Source: Candidatus Didemnitutus sp. (lineage in GTDB: Bacteria; Verrucomicrobiota; Verrucomicrobiia; Opitutales; Opitutaceae). From it: a stretch of 64,000 nucleotides of DNA. The DNA lies in NCBI GenBank assembly GCA_017991595.1, contig JAGOQJ010000001.1, forward strand, positions 730,410-794,409. The letters are read 5' to 3'. Made by a program: the position numbers and the translations under genes. This document shows, in pieces, positions 27,971-37,186 of this stretch. Each line of letters opens with the position of its first letter. Within the stretch, counting starts at the first letter, position 1. The notes beneath the pieces were generated by a model that did no database searches, was not told the origin of the DNA, and worked only from the letters and a program-made list of their open reading frames with translations.

Positions 27971-27997
27971 TGTTTGTAGTCTATTAGACTACAAACA
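27971..27997. repeat. Perfect 27-bp palindrome, candidate operator
   Basis: TGTTTGTAGTCTA, a central T and TAGACTACAAACA are exact reverse complements (13+1+13). It begins at the base after the YkgJ-like stop codon. The TGTAGTC/GACTACA core resembles operators of BlaI/CopY-type repressors, but no such gene is adjacent, so identity as an operator is inference. Confidence 0.6.
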
Positions 27998-28016
27998 TCT
28001 CGTGGTCCTCTGTCCA

Positions 28017-28039
28017 TTTGTAGTCTATTAGATGACAAG
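28017..28039. repeat. Degenerate second copy of the palindrome
   Basis: TTTGTAGTCTATTAGATGACAAG repeats the neighbouring palindrome in direct orientation about 44 bases on. The left half is exact; the right half has two or three changes (GATGACAAG for GACTACAAA). The paired arrangement fits tandem operators. Confidence 0.55.
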
Positions 28040-28100
28040 TTTCGGATCTGCTGCGTCGTGGCCATGGACCTGCGTAGGACGCGCAGGTCGGCACGGATCG

Positions 28101-28222
28101 TCCGCTTTCCGCCTGCCGCCTTTCGGCAACGCTTGGCTCCTTTGCGCCTCCGATTGGTAACCTACGGCCTCCGCTTGGCTCCCAGCACTTCCGCTTTGCG
28201 CCTTTCGCTTCCGCTTGGTGCC
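28101..28222. repeat. Degenerate heptanucleotide tract
   Basis: The tract parses in 7-base steps such as TCCGCTT, TCCGCCT, GCCGCCT, then later CCGCTTG, CGCTTTG, CGCCTTT and CGCTTCC, with much drift. Words related to TTCCGCTT and GCTTGG recur throughout. It lies upstream of tRNA-Thr, in a roughly 425-base gene-free stretch (27971-28395) whose other contents are the palindrome pair. Any protein reading of it is low-complexity and unconvincing. Confidence 0.55.
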
Positions 28223-28395
28223 GTGCGCATCGCGGAGCGCGGGCGGGCCGTGCCCGCGCAATCATGCGGAGCGTGGCGGCGCTCCCCCCGTGGGTCTCGG
28301 TCGCGACGGCGATCCGTCGCATAATCCCCCGGCATCGAAAAAACGAGCTTGCCAGTGCCGGGATGGGCTCGCGAAATCCCATTCCTTGTTCTTTT

Positions 28396-28471
28396 GCCAA
28401 CATAGCTCAGTTGGTAGAGCAGCGCTTTCGTAAAGCGCGGGTCGCTGGTTCAAGTCCAGTTGTTGGCTCCA
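28396..28471 (+). tRNA. tRNA-Thr (anticodon CGU)
   Basis: Full cloverleaf: acceptor GCCAACA/TGTTGGC, D arm GCTC-AGTTGGTA-GAGC, anticodon arm GCGCT-TTCGTAA-AGCGC with anticodon CGT, T arm GCTGG-TTCAAGT-CCAGT (with one G-T pair) and discriminator T. CCA is encoded. It reads ACG threonine codons. It is followed closely by a strong terminator. Confidence 0.97.
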
Positions 28472-28479
28472 GTTTCTGA

Positions 28480-28514
28480 CAAAGGCCGCTCCTTCGGGGG
28501 CGGCCTTTGTTTTT
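28480..28514 (+). terminator. Rho-independent terminator after tRNA-Thr
   Basis: CAAAGGCCGCTCC, tetraloop TTCG and GGGGCGGCCTTTG form a 13-bp stem with one G-T pair, followed by TTTTT. Confidence 0.95.
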
Positions 28515-28530
28515 GGCGGGATCCATCCCG

Positions 28531-29580
28531 TCAAAGCAGCGCGGCTTGCTCGCTGCCGCCCAGGGCGTCGAGGCCGATGGCGTGATAGCCTTTCGCGGTC
28601 AGGATGCGGCCTTGGGCGGTGCGGGCGAGATAGCCTTCCTGGATCAGGAACGGCTCGTGCACTTCCTCGAGCGTGTCGGCTTCCTCGCCGACGGCGATGG
28701 CGATGGTGCCGATGCCGACCGGGCCGCCCTTGTAGTGGTGCGCCATGAGGCGGAGGATGCGCTTGTCCATCTCGTCGAGGCCGGCGGCGTCGATTTCGAG
28801 GAGTTCCAGGGCCGCGGCGGCGACGGGACGCGTGATCTTGCCGGTCGCCTTTTCCTGGGCGTAGTCGCGGACGAAGTTGACGAGGTTGTTCGCGATGCGC
28901 GGCGTGCCGCGGGCGCGGGCGGCGATCTCTTCTGCGCCGCCGGAGTCGACCGTGACTTTCAGGAGGCCGCAGCTGCGTTCGACGATGTGCACGAGTGTTT
29001 CCCGGCCGTAGTAATCGAGCCGCGTGTTGAGCGTGAAGCGCGAGCGGAGCGGAGCGGTCAGCAGGCCGGCGCGGGTGGTCGCGCCGACGAGGGTGAAGCG
29101 GGGGATCGAGAGGCGCACGCTGCGGGCGTTCGGGCCTTGGTCGATCATGATGTCGAGGCGGAAGTCCTCCATCGCGCTGTAGAGGTATTCCTCCACCGTC
29201 TTCGAGATGCGGTGAATCTCGTCGATGAAGAGAATGTCGCCTTCCTCGAGGTTCGTGAGCAGGCCGGCGAGGTCGCCGGGTTTTTCGATGACCGGTCCGG
29301 AGGTGACGCGGACGTTGCGGCCCAGTTCGTTGCCGAGGATGAAGGCCAGCGTGGTCTTGCCCAAGCCCGGGGGGCCGGAGAGCAGCACGTGGTTGAGGGA
29401 TTCGCCGCGGCGCTTCGAGGCGCCGACCATCACTTTGAGGCGTTCGACCGTCTTGGGTTGGCCGGCGAAGTCGGCGAAGGAGAGCGGACGCAGCGCGGCC
29501 TCGGCGGGGGCGACGGGAGCGGAGAGGGCCTCGGCCAGAAAATCGCGGCCTTTGGCGTGGGGTTGCGGTTCCTTGGCCAT
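28531..29580 (-). CDS. ruvB: Holliday junction branch-migration helicase RuvB
   Basis: AAA+ motor of the RuvAB branch-migration complex. It has Walker A in SGPPGLGKTTLA, Walker B in ILFIDEIHR, sensor 1 in VGATTRAGLLTAPLRSRF (which includes the arginine finger region) and a C-terminal winged helix with EPFLIQEGYLARTAQGR. About 349 residues, normal length. The ATG (MAKEPQ) two bases after the murA stop was preferred to an in-frame GTG that would overlap murA. It follows murA with essentially no gap, so the two are co-transcribed. ruvA and ruvC are not in the window. Confidence 0.97.
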   Translation of the reverse strand: MAKEPQPHAKGRDFLAEALSAPVAPAEAALRPLSFADFAGQPKTVERLKVMVGASKRRGESLNHVLLSGPPGLGKTTLAFILGNELGRNVRVTSGPVIEKPGDLAGLLTNLEEGDILFIDEIHRISKTVEEYLYSAMEDFRLDIMIDQGPNARSVRLSIPRFTLVGATTRAGLLTAPLRSRFTLNTRLDYYGRETLVHIVERSCGLLKVTVDSGGAEEIAARARGTPRIANNLVNFVRDYAQEKATGKITRPVAAAALELLEIDAAGLDEMDKRILRLMAHHYKGGPVGIGTIAIAVGEEADTLEEVHEPFLIQEGYLARTAQGRILTAKGYHAIGLDALGGSEQAALL

Positions 29581-29582
29581 GG

Positions 29583-30872
29583 TTATTTCCACTCCACCTC
29601 GGCGCCGATGCTGCGCAGGTTTTCCACGAAATTGGGATGGGCGCGCTTAATCGTGTCGGCGTTCTTCACGATCGAGCGGCCGGGGATGCTGGCGGCGACC
29701 ATGTAGAGCGCCACGGCCGCGCGGATGATGTAGGGCGCCTCCACGACGGTGGGGCGCAGGGGCTTCGCACCGAAGACGGTGATGCGGTGTGGATCGCTCA
29801 CGACCACATGGGCGCCGAACTTCGACAGCTCCGACATCCACGTGAAGCCGCCTTCGTAAACCTTGTTCCAGAACATCACCGCGCCCTGCGCGCGCACGGA
29901 GAGCGCGATCATGCAGGGCAGCAGATCGACGGGGAAATACGGCCACGGGGCCGCCTCGATCTTTGGGAGCAGGTTGCTGGTGAACGGCTCCTCGACGACG
30001 AGCTTCTGCTTCTTGCGCACGAGGGCGGTGTCGCCTTCGTAGTCGATCCGGACGCCGAGCTTGGCGAAGGAGCGGTTGATCAGGTCGAAATGGTGCGGCA
30101 GCGAGTCGGTGACGCGCACTTCGCCGCCGGTGATGGCGCCCAGCGCGAGGAAAGTGACGACCTCGTGGTGGTCCGTGTTGATGCTGAAGCTGCCGCCCCG
30201 GAGTTTGCGGACGCCGCGGACGGTGAGCATCGACGTGCCGATGCCTTCGATGTCGGCGCCCATGCCGGCGAGCACGGTGCACAGGTCCTGCACGTGCGGC
30301 TCGCTGGCGGCGTTGATGAGCACCGACTGGCCCTCGGCCAGGGCGGCGGCCATCACGAAGTTCTCCGTCGCCGTCACCGACATGTAATCCGGCCAGTGGC
30401 GCGCGCCTTTGAACCGGTCCTTCAGGCGCATGGTCAACTTGCTGGAGTGGGTGATGGTGGCGCCCAGTTTCTCCAGGATCTCCAGATGCGGATCGAGTTC
30501 GCGGATCCCGAGCGAGCAGCCCTTGGCGTTGGAAGGGATGACGAGCTTCTTCATCCGCTGGAGCAACGGCGCGAAGAGCAGCACCGAGGAGCGCATGCCC
30601 GCGGGGAGTTCGCCGTCGAGCCGGGCGCTGTCAAAGTGCGCGTGCTCGATCTCCATGCGCCCGCCGCCCCGGTCCCAGTTGATCCGCGAGCCTTGCTCGA
30701 CGAAGAAGCCGACGAGCTTCTCGACGTCCGTGATGTTGGGCACGTTGGTGAGCGTGACCTTCTCGTCGGTGAGGAGGGTCGCGCAGAGGATCGGGAGCGC
30801 GGAGTTCTTGTTGCCGGACGGTTTGATGGTGCCGCTGAGGGGCTTGCCGCCGTGAACGATGAGGTCTGCCAT
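29583..30872 (-). CDS. murA: UDP-N-acetylglucosamine 1-carboxyvinyltransferase
   Basis: Transfers enolpyruvate from PEP to UDP-GlcNAc, the first committed step of peptidoglycan synthesis. The 429-residue protein shows K22-N23 in SGNKNSALP, the catalytic loop cysteine C119 in NAKGCSLGIRELDPH (the residue alkylated by fosfomycin in other MurAs) and the general-base Asp in WPYFPVDLLPCMIALS. The presence of Cys rather than Asp in the loop suggests fosfomycin sensitivity, by family knowledge. The start was set at the ATG giving MADLIVHGGKPL. It forms a two-gene unit with ruvB. Confidence 0.96.
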   Translation of the reverse strand: MADLIVHGGKPLSGTIKPSGNKNSALPILCATLLTDEKVTLTNVPNITDVEKLVGFFVEQGSRINWDRGGGRMEIEHAHFDSARLDGELPAGMRSSVLLFAPLLQRMKKLVIPSNAKGCSLGIRELDPHLEILEKLGATITHSSKLTMRLKDRFKGARHWPDYMSVTATENFVMAAALAEGQSVLINAASEPHVQDLCTVLAGMGADIEGIGTSMLTVRGVRKLRGGSFSINTDHHEVVTFLALGAITGGEVRVTDSLPHHFDLINRSFAKLGVRIDYEGDTALVRKKQKLVVEEPFTSNLLPKIEAAPWPYFPVDLLPCMIALSVRAQGAVMFWNKVYEGGFTWMSELSKFGAHVVVSDPHRITVFGAKPLRPTVVEAPYIIRAAVALYMVAASIPGRSIVKNADTIKRAHPNFVENLRSIGAEVEWK

Positions 30873-30963
30873 GGGAGGCGAGGAGCGAGAGGGAGGAAGT
30901 GCCTGCGAGTGCAGGCGGATAAAGTCTCCCGCCAGCAAGCTCCGACATGCCTTGTCGCGCCAC

Positions 30964-30992
30964 AAAAAAAGGCGCCCGCGGAAACGGGCGCC
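30964..30992 (-). terminator. Rho-independent terminator after the RGG-rich gene
   Basis: Read leftward: GGCGCCCG, loop TTTCCG, CGGGCGCC and then TTTTTTT. It separates the RGG-rich gene from murA-ruvB downstream on the same strand. Confidence 0.93.
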
Positions 30993-31015
30993 TCGAAAGT
31001 GTAAGCGGGAGCGAC

Positions 31016-32080
31016 TCAGGCTTGCGGGTGGTTGTCGCCACCGCCGCCCGGACCGCCGCGGTAACCGCCGCGATCGCCGCCGCGGTTGCGGCCGCCGCGA
31101 CCACCGCGACGACGGCGGAAACCGCCATCTTCGCGACCTTCGCCGCGCGGCTCGCCGCCTTGGAAACCTTTACCGCCGGGGCCGCCTTGGCCGCCGCCTT
31201 CGTGGCCTTGACCACCGCCTTGGCGGTAGTGGCCGCGACCGCGGCCGCCACGATGATGACGGTCACCGCGACCCTCGCGACGTTCGCCGCCTTCGCGGGG
31301 CGGGCGCTCAGTCGGGGCGGGAGCAGCGGGAGCGGATTCGCCGCCGCTGAAGAACGCCTTCAGCTTGGCGAAGAAACCGGTCGGCTTGGCCGGAGCCGGT
31401 GCCGGTGCGGGGCTGGGGCGCGGGCCGCGGTCGTCACGGCGCTGGAATTCCTGGCGCGGCGGGCGGTTGGCATCGCGGCCTTCCGGACGGTTTTCGCGCG
31501 GCTCGCGGTCGCGGCGTTCGCCGCCTTGGCGGTCATCGCGACGCGGACGGTCGCCGCGCGGCTCGCGGGCGGGCGGGCGGAAGCCTTCGCTCTCCCACGT
31601 CTGGGCGGGAGTGGTCTTCGTGCGCTCGGGCGGGAGGATGTTGAGCTCAGCCTTTTCCTCGGGCGCGGCCGGCGTCGCGGCGTCGTCGAGAGGGAACAAG
31701 TCCGACGTGCTCGCCGGAGCGGGTTTCGCCACCGGGGCGGCGGGAGCGGGCGTCGCAGCGATCGGGGCGGGCGACACGGGAGCCGGAGCAATCGGGGTTT
31801 CGACCGGAGCCGGGGCGGCTTCCGGAGCGGGCTCCGGGGTCGCGGGGGCGAACGGGTTTTGGTATTCGCGGGGGGCTTGGACGATCTCGATCGCAGTCGG
31901 CTTGTAGCTGGAGCTGACAGGCGCAGCGGCCGTGGCGGCCGGAGCACTGGTGGGACGCTTGCCGCGGGCGAGACCCGAACCGCGGCTGGTGCCGAACGAG
32001 GCGACCGGAGCGCTGCTCGCGTCTGCCGGGGGAGTCGCGGTGCCTTCGGCGGGCGCACCGGACGATTCTGTGGAGGACAT
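31016..32080 (-). CDS. Disordered RGG/RG-rich protein
   Basis: A 354-residue, almost entirely low-complexity protein of unknown function. The N-terminal 190 residues are Ala/Pro/Ser-rich with a few conserved-looking bits (KPTAIEIVQAPREYQNPF and TWESEGFRPP). The middle is Arg/Asp/Glu-rich (PRGDRPRRDDRQGGERRDRE). A short ordered patch, KPTGFFAKLKAFFSGG, follows, and the end is a dense run of RGG and RRG boxes (HHRGGRGRGHYRQGGG, RRRRGGRGGRNRGG). No enzyme fold is visible. RGG boxes elsewhere bind RNA and drive phase separation; such a role here is inference. Start at the ATG giving MSSTESSG. Confidence 0.75.
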   Translation of the reverse strand: MSSTESSGAPAEGTATPPADASSAPVASFGTSRGSGLARGKRPTSAPAATAAAPVSSSYKPTAIEIVQAPREYQNPFAPATPEPAPEAAPAPVETPIAPAPVSPAPIAATPAPAAPVAKPAPASTSDLFPLDDAATPAAPEEKAELNILPPERTKTTPAQTWESEGFRPPAREPRGDRPRRDDRQGGERRDREPRENRPEGRDANRPPRQEFQRRDDRGPRPSPAPAPAPAKPTGFFAKLKAFFSGGESAPAAPAPTERPPREGGERREGRGDRHHRGGRGRGHYRQGGGQGHEGGGQGGPGGKGFQGGEPRGEGREDGGFRRRRGGRGGRNRGGDRGGYRGGPGGGGDNHPQA

Positions 32081-32292
32081 GTCTATCTTCTTGGTTGGAA
32101 GCGCCTGCCAAAAGGGCGGCGCATGGGTTGAGCCGGCCGGAGCCCGTGGTGCGGTCTCGGCACCCCGCAAGGGCGGGATGGAACGGCGGCAATAAGGCAC
32201 TTAAGTTCTGTTCTCCATCGGAGCCGCGCAACAGCTAATTTCCATGGCTCCTGTGCTTGCCTCGGTTTAGCCGGCCAACCACGCTGCCGTCC

Positions 32293-32664
32293 ATGGACAA
32301 GCTCGAAGAGATTTTCCGGATGCAAGATGCGCTGAACAAGCGAATTGGGGTGAGTTTGCCGCCGCCCAGCGACGAGGAGAAAGCGAAGTGGATCCTCAAC
32401 TACACCCGCGCCATGCAGCAGGAAACGGCCGAACTCATCGACAGTGTGCCGTGGAAGTGGTGGGCCAAATACCAGAAGTTCGACGAGCAGAACGCCAAGG
32501 TCGAGGTGGTGGACCTGTTCCACTTCCTCGTGTCGCTGGCGCAAACTCTCGGGATGACGGCGGACGATGTCTATCAGGCCTACCTGAAGAAAAATCAGGT
32601 GAATCACCAGCGGCAGGAGAGCGGCTACGTCAAAAAGGACGAGACCGACTCAAAGCACATCTGA
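32293..32664 (+). CDS. All-alpha dUTPase-family nucleotide pyrophosphohydrolase
   Basis: A 123-residue all-helical pyrophosphatase of the dimeric dUTPase_2/MazG-like superfamily. The metal-binding pattern is visible as ETAELIDS on one helix and VEVVDLFHFLVSLA on the next, followed by the family tail KKNQVNHQRQESGYVKKDE, which closes over the nucleotide. It likely hydrolyses dUTP or dUDP to dUMP, keeping uracil out of DNA. The chosen ATG gives MDKLEEIFRMQ. It is shorter than phage and trypanosomal dimeric dUTPases, so substrate is assigned with caution. Confidence 0.82.
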   Translation: MDKLEEIFRMQDALNKRIGVSLPPPSDEEKAKWILNYTRAMQQETAELIDSVPWKWWAKYQKFDEQNAKVEVVDLFHFLVSLAQTLGMTADDVYQAYLKKNQVNHQRQESGYVKKDETDSKHI

Positions 32665-32709
32665 GCTGCGGCACCCGCGATTGGTGGCGCGCACCGCGCC
32701 ACGCTGCGC

Positions 32710-33177
32710 TCAGAGCAAGGCCACGAAGCTGCCGTTGAATTCGACGGCGGGTTTGCCGGCCGCGCCTTCGACGATCGCCGTCAGCTCCATGCCGGCCTTC
32801 CGGTGTCGCCGCAGTTCGACCAGAAAATGCTCCACCGCGGCTCCCGTGGGTCGCTCGCAGACCGCGCGCAACGGCCCCGCGACCGCCCGGCGATAGGTTG
32901 CCGCGCTGCGCCGCACGACGACGTGTCCGTCGAGGCCTGCGTCGCGCAGCGTCATCCACACCGCGCCGTAGCAGGCGAGCGTTGGCAATGCATGCAACGA
33001 CCCGCCGAACGCGGTGCCGAGGTGGTTGCGGTTCGGCTCCAGCGGCGCTTCGAGCACCAGCCGATGTGAGCTCGCCTCGATCGCGCGCAGCCCCATCGCG
33101 TGGGTGAGCGGGATTTGTTCGTGGAAAAAATCCGTGAGCCCTGCGGGGCTGATGCTGGTGGGAACCAAATGGCTCAT
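32710..33177 (-). CDS. YiiD C-terminal-type thioesterase (hotdog fold)
   Basis: A 155-residue single-domain hotdog protein matching the thioesterase half of YiiD. Visible segments are FFHEQIPLTHAMGLRAIEA, the active-site helix region NHLGTAFGGSLHALPTLACYG and the strand HVVVRRSAATYRRAVAG. Lone domains of this kind are assumed to hydrolyse acyl thioesters; the acyl chain is unknown. The open frame extends far upstream opposite the DUF748 gene, but the ATG giving MSHLVPTSISPAG matches domain length and is preferred. It is divergent from the DUF748 gene. Confidence 0.85.
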   Translation of the reverse strand: MSHLVPTSISPAGLTDFFHEQIPLTHAMGLRAIEASSHRLVLEAPLEPNRNHLGTAFGGSLHALPTLACYGAVWMTLRDAGLDGHVVVRRSAATYRRAVAGPLRAVCERPTGAAVEHFLVELRRHRKAGMELTAIVEGAAGKPAVEFNGSFVALL

Positions 33178-33282
33178 GTGGAAGCGGGAAAGTGAAGCAG
33201 CGCTGGACCGGGGCAAGTCCCTATCGTCGCGGCAGCGGTGACGCTTCCCTTCGAGGCGCAGACGTGACAAACTTTCAGCAAG

Positions 33283-36200
33283 ATGAACTGGAACTCCTGT
33301 TCTCCTCGCGCACGCCGCAACCTCGGTATCTTTGCCGGTCTGCTGGTCGTGTTCACCATCGTCGGCTTCTTTGTGGTGCCGCCTATCGTGCGCACCCAAA
33401 TCGAGCGTCGCGCCAGCGAGGCGCTGGGACGGCAGGTGACCGTGGGCAAGGTGCGCTTCAACCCTTACACGCTCGGGCTCACGCTCGAACGTCTCGATGT
33501 GCGCACCGCGGACGGCGCGGGTTCCTTTCTCGGCTGGGAGCGGCTCTATGTGAACTTCGACGCGCTGGCTTCGCTCGGCGGCGACTGGGTGCTGGGTGAC
33601 ATCGAGCTCGACGGTTTCCATGCGGCGGTCGCGCTCGAGTCGGACGGGAAATTCAATTTCGCCGACATCCTCGCCAAGCTCGTGCCGCCGGCCGATCCGG
33701 CTGCGCCGACCGCGCCGACGACACCGTCGCGTCCGTTGCGCGTGGTCGCGCTCAAGGTCGCCCAGGCGCGGGTCGAGTTCGCCGATCGCTCGCGGACGCA
33801 GCCGTTCGCGACGACGCTCGGGCCGCTCTCGTTTGACCTGAAAAATTTCCGCACCGTCACCGAGGATGGAGCGCCGTATCAGTTCGAAGCCGTCACGGAA
33901 GCGGGCGAGCGCCTGCGTTGGGTCGGCACGTTGATCGCCGCGCCCTTCCGCTCCGAGGGCGAGTTGGTGCTCGAGAACATCCTGTTGCCCAAATACGCGC
34001 CCTACTATGCGGACGCGATCCGGGCGGATCTGACCGGCGGACGCCTGACCGTGCGCGGTCGCTACGCGATCGACCTGACGCCGGACCGGCAGATGCTGCG
34101 TCTCGCGGAAGGCGCGGTATCCTTGCAAGGCGTGAAACTGCAGGAGCGCGGCACGGAAGTCGTGGCGCTCGATCTGCCGGCGTTCGCCGTCACGGGCATC
34201 CAGTTCGATGCGCTGCAACGCAGCGGCGTGATCGGGCAAGTGCAGGCGAGCGATGGCCGTGTCGTCGTGCGCCGCGAGGCCGATGGCGGGCTGAACTGGC
34301 TCGCGATGTTGCCGCCGCCGGCCCCCGCCGCCGTTGCAGCGCCGGCCGTAGCGCCTGCGGCTCCGCCCGCGGCGTTGCCGGATGTGCGGGTGACGCTCGT
34401 TGACCTGCGCAATTTCCAAATCGAACTCACCGACCTCGCCGGGCCGCGTCCGGCGAAGCTCGGTCTCGGCGGCCTGCAGCTCAAATTGGAGAATCTCTCG
34501 CTCGCCGACGGGGCCACTATGCCGTTGATGTTGGCATTCGACTGGGCGCCGCAAGGCCGCGTGACTGTGCAGGGCGAAGTCGGCGTGCTGCCGTCACCCC
34601 GCGCCGATCTCGCGGTGGATGTCGCCTCGTTCGCCTTGTTGCCGCTCAGCCCGTATCTCGAACAGCAGCTCAATGCACGGCTGGCGCAGGGCGCGGTGAC
34701 GACGCAGATGCAGGTGAAAGTCGTGCCGGGCGGGCAGGGGCCCGCCGCGGATCTCGCGGGCACCGTGCGGATCGATGAGCTCAATCTCGTCGACGGCGTC
34801 ATGGGGGAACCGTTGGCCGGTTTCGCCTCGCTCGAGCTCAAGGGTCTGAAGGCCGCTTCGGCGCCTGAGTTGGCGCTCGCACTCGAGGAGGTGGTGCTCA
34901 CCGGACCTTTCGCGCGCGTCATCGTGCGCGAGGACAAGACGCTCAACCTCGCCGGTCTCGTGCGCGCTGCGCCGGAGCCGGTCTCGTCGGCGTCATCGCC
35001 GGAAACTTCCTCGGCGACACCGGCGGCTCCCGCGTCCGCGCCGGCGCCGAAGATCGAGGTTGGCAAAGTGACCATCGCAGCGGGCGATTTCAGTCTGACG
35101 GATCGCTCGCTGGCGCCGCAGGTGCGCTCGGCGCTGGGCAAGTTCGGCGGCACGGTCGGCTCGATATCGTCGAGTCATCCGGCGCGCGCCGCGGTCGACC
35201 TGCGCGGCGAGGTCGACGGCGTGGGGCCGGTGGCGATCACGGGCTGGCTCGATCCGCTCGGCACGCCGCGACTGATCGATTTGCAGGTGGATTTCCGCAA
35301 CGTGGACCTGCTGGCCTTCAGCCCCTACAGCGGCAAATACGCGGGCTACGAGCTGGCGCGCGGCAAGTTCGCGCTGGCCGTGAAGGCGAAGGTCGAGGGC
35401 GAGCGCCTGCAGTCGGAAAACGTGATCACGTTGAGCCAGTTCACGTTTGGCGCGCCGGTGGACAGTCCTGACGCCACCAAGCTGCCCGTGCGGCTCGGCG
35501 TCGCGTTGCTCAAGGATCTCGACGGCCAGATCATCATCGACGTGCCCATGTCGGGCGATGTGAACGATCCCAACCTGCGCATCGGCCGCGTGGTCGGGCG
35601 GGTGATCGTGAACCTGCTGACCAAGGCCGCCGTGTCGCCGTTTGCGTTGCTCGGCTCGATGTTCGGCGGCGGCGGTGATGAGCTGGCGTTCCAGGAGTTC
35701 GAGCCGGGGCTGGCCGTCCTGCGGCCGGCCGAGCAGGCGAAACTCGACACGATGGTGAAGGCGCTGGCCAACCGCCCCGGCCTCAGCCTCGGGCTCGAAG
35801 GCGGCTACGATGGTCCGGCCGACACCTTCGCTTTGCGGCGCCTCAAGGTCGCGGCGCTGGTGCGCGCGAAGCTCTGGGAGGAACTCCACCTCGCGGACCC
35901 GAACCTGCCGCCGCCGGACAAGCTGGAGATTTCCGCCGAGCAGCATGCGGCCAAGCTCAAGCAGCTCTTCGACGAGAAATTCCCGCCCGGCACGGAGTTC
36001 GGCACGCCGTTGCCGGCAGCACCCGCCGTGGCGCAGCCTCCGCCGCCGCCCAAGAGTTTCTTCCGCCGGATCGTCCACGCGATCACCTTCGCCGGCGTCC
36101 GCGAAAAACGCGCGGCCGCAAAGGAGAACGAGCGCCGGGCCGCAGAGCATGCCCAGGCCGTCGCCGCGGCGCAGGCGGCCGGTTTGCCCGTGGAGGAGAT

Positions 36201-36393
36201 GACCGGCCGGCTCGCCGAGACGATGGAGGTTTCCACCGACGATCTGCGGGCCTTGGCCGCAGCGCGGGCACAGCGCGTGCGCGATTATTTTGTCCAGGAA
36301 GGCAAGGTCGCTCCAGACCGGCTGTTCCTCACGCAGGCCAAGGAAGGTCAGACGGAGAACAAGGGCCCGCGCGTCTATCTCGCCCTGCAGTAA
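33283..36393 (+). CDS. DUF748/AsmA-like envelope protein
   Basis: A 1036-residue envelope protein anchored by one N-terminal helix ([24 protein letters not shown]). The body matches DUF748, a relative of AsmA/TamB-type proteins that form long beta-grooves thought to move lipids between membranes: [44 protein letters not shown] and [17 protein letters not shown] are readable. Two Pro/Ala-rich linkers break the body near residues 345 and 575. The C-terminus has an OmpA-like end ([21 protein letters not shown], then [17 protein letters not shown]), as in other large DUF748 proteins. Lipid transport is inference from the wider family. Confidence 0.88.
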   Translation: MNWNSCSPRARRNLGIFAGLLVVFTIVGFFVVPPIVRTQIERRASEALGRQVTVGKVRFNPYTLGLTLERLDVRTADGAGSFLGWERLYVNFDALASLGGDWVLGDIELDGFHAAVALESDGKFNFADILAKLVPPADPAAPTAPTTPSRPLRVVALKVAQARVEFADRSRTQPFATTLGPLSFDLKNFRTVTEDGAPYQFEAVTEAGERLRWVGTLIAAPFRSEGELVLENILLPKYAPYYADAIRADLTGGRLTVRGRYAIDLTPDRQMLRLAEGAVSLQGVKLQERGTEVVALDLPAFAVTGIQFDALQRSGVIGQVQASDGRVVVRREADGGLNWLAMLPPPAPAAVAAPAVAPAAPPAALPDVRVTLVDLRNFQIELTDLAGPRPAKLGLGGLQLKLENLSLADGATMPLMLAFDWAPQGRVTVQGEVGVLPSPRADLAVDVASFALLPLSPYLEQQLNARLAQGAVTTQMQVKVVPGGQGPAADLAGTVRIDELNLVDGVMGEPLAGFASLELKGLKAASAPELALALEEVVLTGPFARVIVREDKTLNLAGLVRAAPEPVSSASSPETSSATPAAPASAPAPKIEVGKVTIAAGDFSLTDRSLAPQVRSALGKFGGTVGSISSSHPARAAVDLRGEVDGVGPVAITGWLDPLGTPRLIDLQVDFRNVDLLAFSPYSGKYAGYELARGKFALAVKAKVEGERLQSENVITLSQFTFGAPVDSPDATKLPVRLGVALLKDLDGQIIIDVPMSGDVNDPNLRIGRVVGRVIVNLLTKAAVSPFALLGSMFGGGGDELAFQEFEPGLAVLRPAEQAKLDTMVKALANRPGLSLGLEGGYDGPADTFALRRLKVAALVRAKLWEELHLADPNLPPPDKLEISAEQHAAKLKQLFDEKFPPGTEFGTPLPAAPAVAQPPPPPKSFFRRIVHAITFAGVREKRAAAKENERRAAEHAQAVAAAQAAGLPVEEMTGRLAETMEVSTDDLRALAAARAQRVRDYFVQEGKVAPDRLFLTQAKEGQTENKGPRVYLALQ

Positions 36394-36448
36394 GCGGCGC
36401 AAGCATCGTGCCGGGCTGCGCCCATCCGGGGCTTGCGGTCCGGCGACG

Positions 36449-36718
36449 ATGCCCGACGCTGGTGCGATGGAGTGCCGTCCTCATTGCGCCGCATGTTGCA
36501 TCGCGCCGAGCATCTCGTCGCCGATCCCCGGCATGAAAGGCGGCAAGCCTGCTGGCATCCCCTGCGTGCAACTGCTGCCCGATTTGCGCTGCGCGCTCTT
36601 CGGTCATCCCTCCCGCCCGGCGGTCTGTGCCAGCCTTCGCCCGACGGAGGAGATGTGCGGGGACTCGCGCGAGCACGCCTTGCGTTGGCTGGCCAACTTG
36701 GAGGCTGATACACGCTGA
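36449..36718 (+). CDS. Short YkgJ-type CxxCxxCC protein
   Basis: An 89-residue protein with the cysteine cluster CRPHCAACC followed by [35 protein letters not shown] and a final helix beginning [11 protein letters not shown]. This is the compact YkgJ form that chelates zinc or iron; the function is not known. An alternative ATG six codons later gives [11 protein letters not shown], closer to E. coli YkgJ. It starts 55 bases after the DUF748 gene and might be co-transcribed with it. Confidence 0.85.
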   Translation: MPDAGAMECRPHCAACCIAPSISSPIPGMKGGKPAGIPCVQLLPDLRCALFGHPSRPAVCASLRPTEEMCGDSREHALRWLANLEADTR

Positions 36719-36788
36719 AGTCGCGCGGCAGCTTGCGTCCTGCGCCAAGCGTGCAACACTGGAGGCTCCTGCTCGGGATATCGTTCGC

Positions 36789-37076
36789 ATGCGCCTGTTT
36801 CGCCTTATTCTCGCTGCCGTCATCGGCCTCTTCGCCCTCATCATGGGCGGCATCGTGGCCGTGTGCGTGCTCGTCGGCGGAGCGATTGCCTTGATCCTGA
36901 CGCGGCTCGGCTTGGCGCGCGGACAGATCAAGGTGAACGTCCAGCGGGGCGCGGGCGCCCGTCCGGCGTCCGCCCGGACGACGCGCGTGCATGCGCCCGA
37001 CGCCATCGACGTGGAGACGACCCCGGTCGCCGGCGCGTCCGCGGCCCTGCCCGGCGAACAGCCGCCCAAGACTTAA
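36789..37076 (+). CDS. Small membrane protein, unknown function
   Basis: A 95-residue protein with one or two strongly hydrophobic segments in residues 3-38 (LILAAVIGLFALIMGGIVAV and VGGAIALILTRLGLA), then a basic stretch (RGQIKVNVQRGAGARPASARTT) and an acidic-to-neutral tail ending EQPPKT. It is not recognised as a named family. It lies between the short YkgJ-type gene and ettA in the same direction. Coding status rests on composition and position. Confidence 0.6.
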   Translation: MRLFRLILAAVIGLFALIMGGIVAVCVLVGGAIALILTRLGLARGQIKVNVQRGAGARPASARTTRVHAPDAIDVETTPVAGASAALPGEQPPKT

Positions 37077-37186
37077 CGCGGCGCCCGACACGCGGGCCGG
37101 CCTGCAATGAGGCGGCTCCGCGCGGCATTAGTGTTGATTCGCCCCGACGAACGGTTCGTTCATCTCTCCGCTTCCCTTTTCACTGC

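Noticed and set aside
28262..28534. A minus-strand frame across the tRNA with the words LDLNQRPALYESAALPTELCW
   Set aside because: This is the familiar artificial peptide produced by translating the reverse of a tRNA gene.
32710..34554. A 614-codon minus-strand frame covering the thioesterase and half the DUF748 gene
   Set aside because: Only the first 155 codons from the downstream ATG match a family. The rest is Arg/His/Asp-rich antisense of DUF748, typical of high-GC shadow frames.
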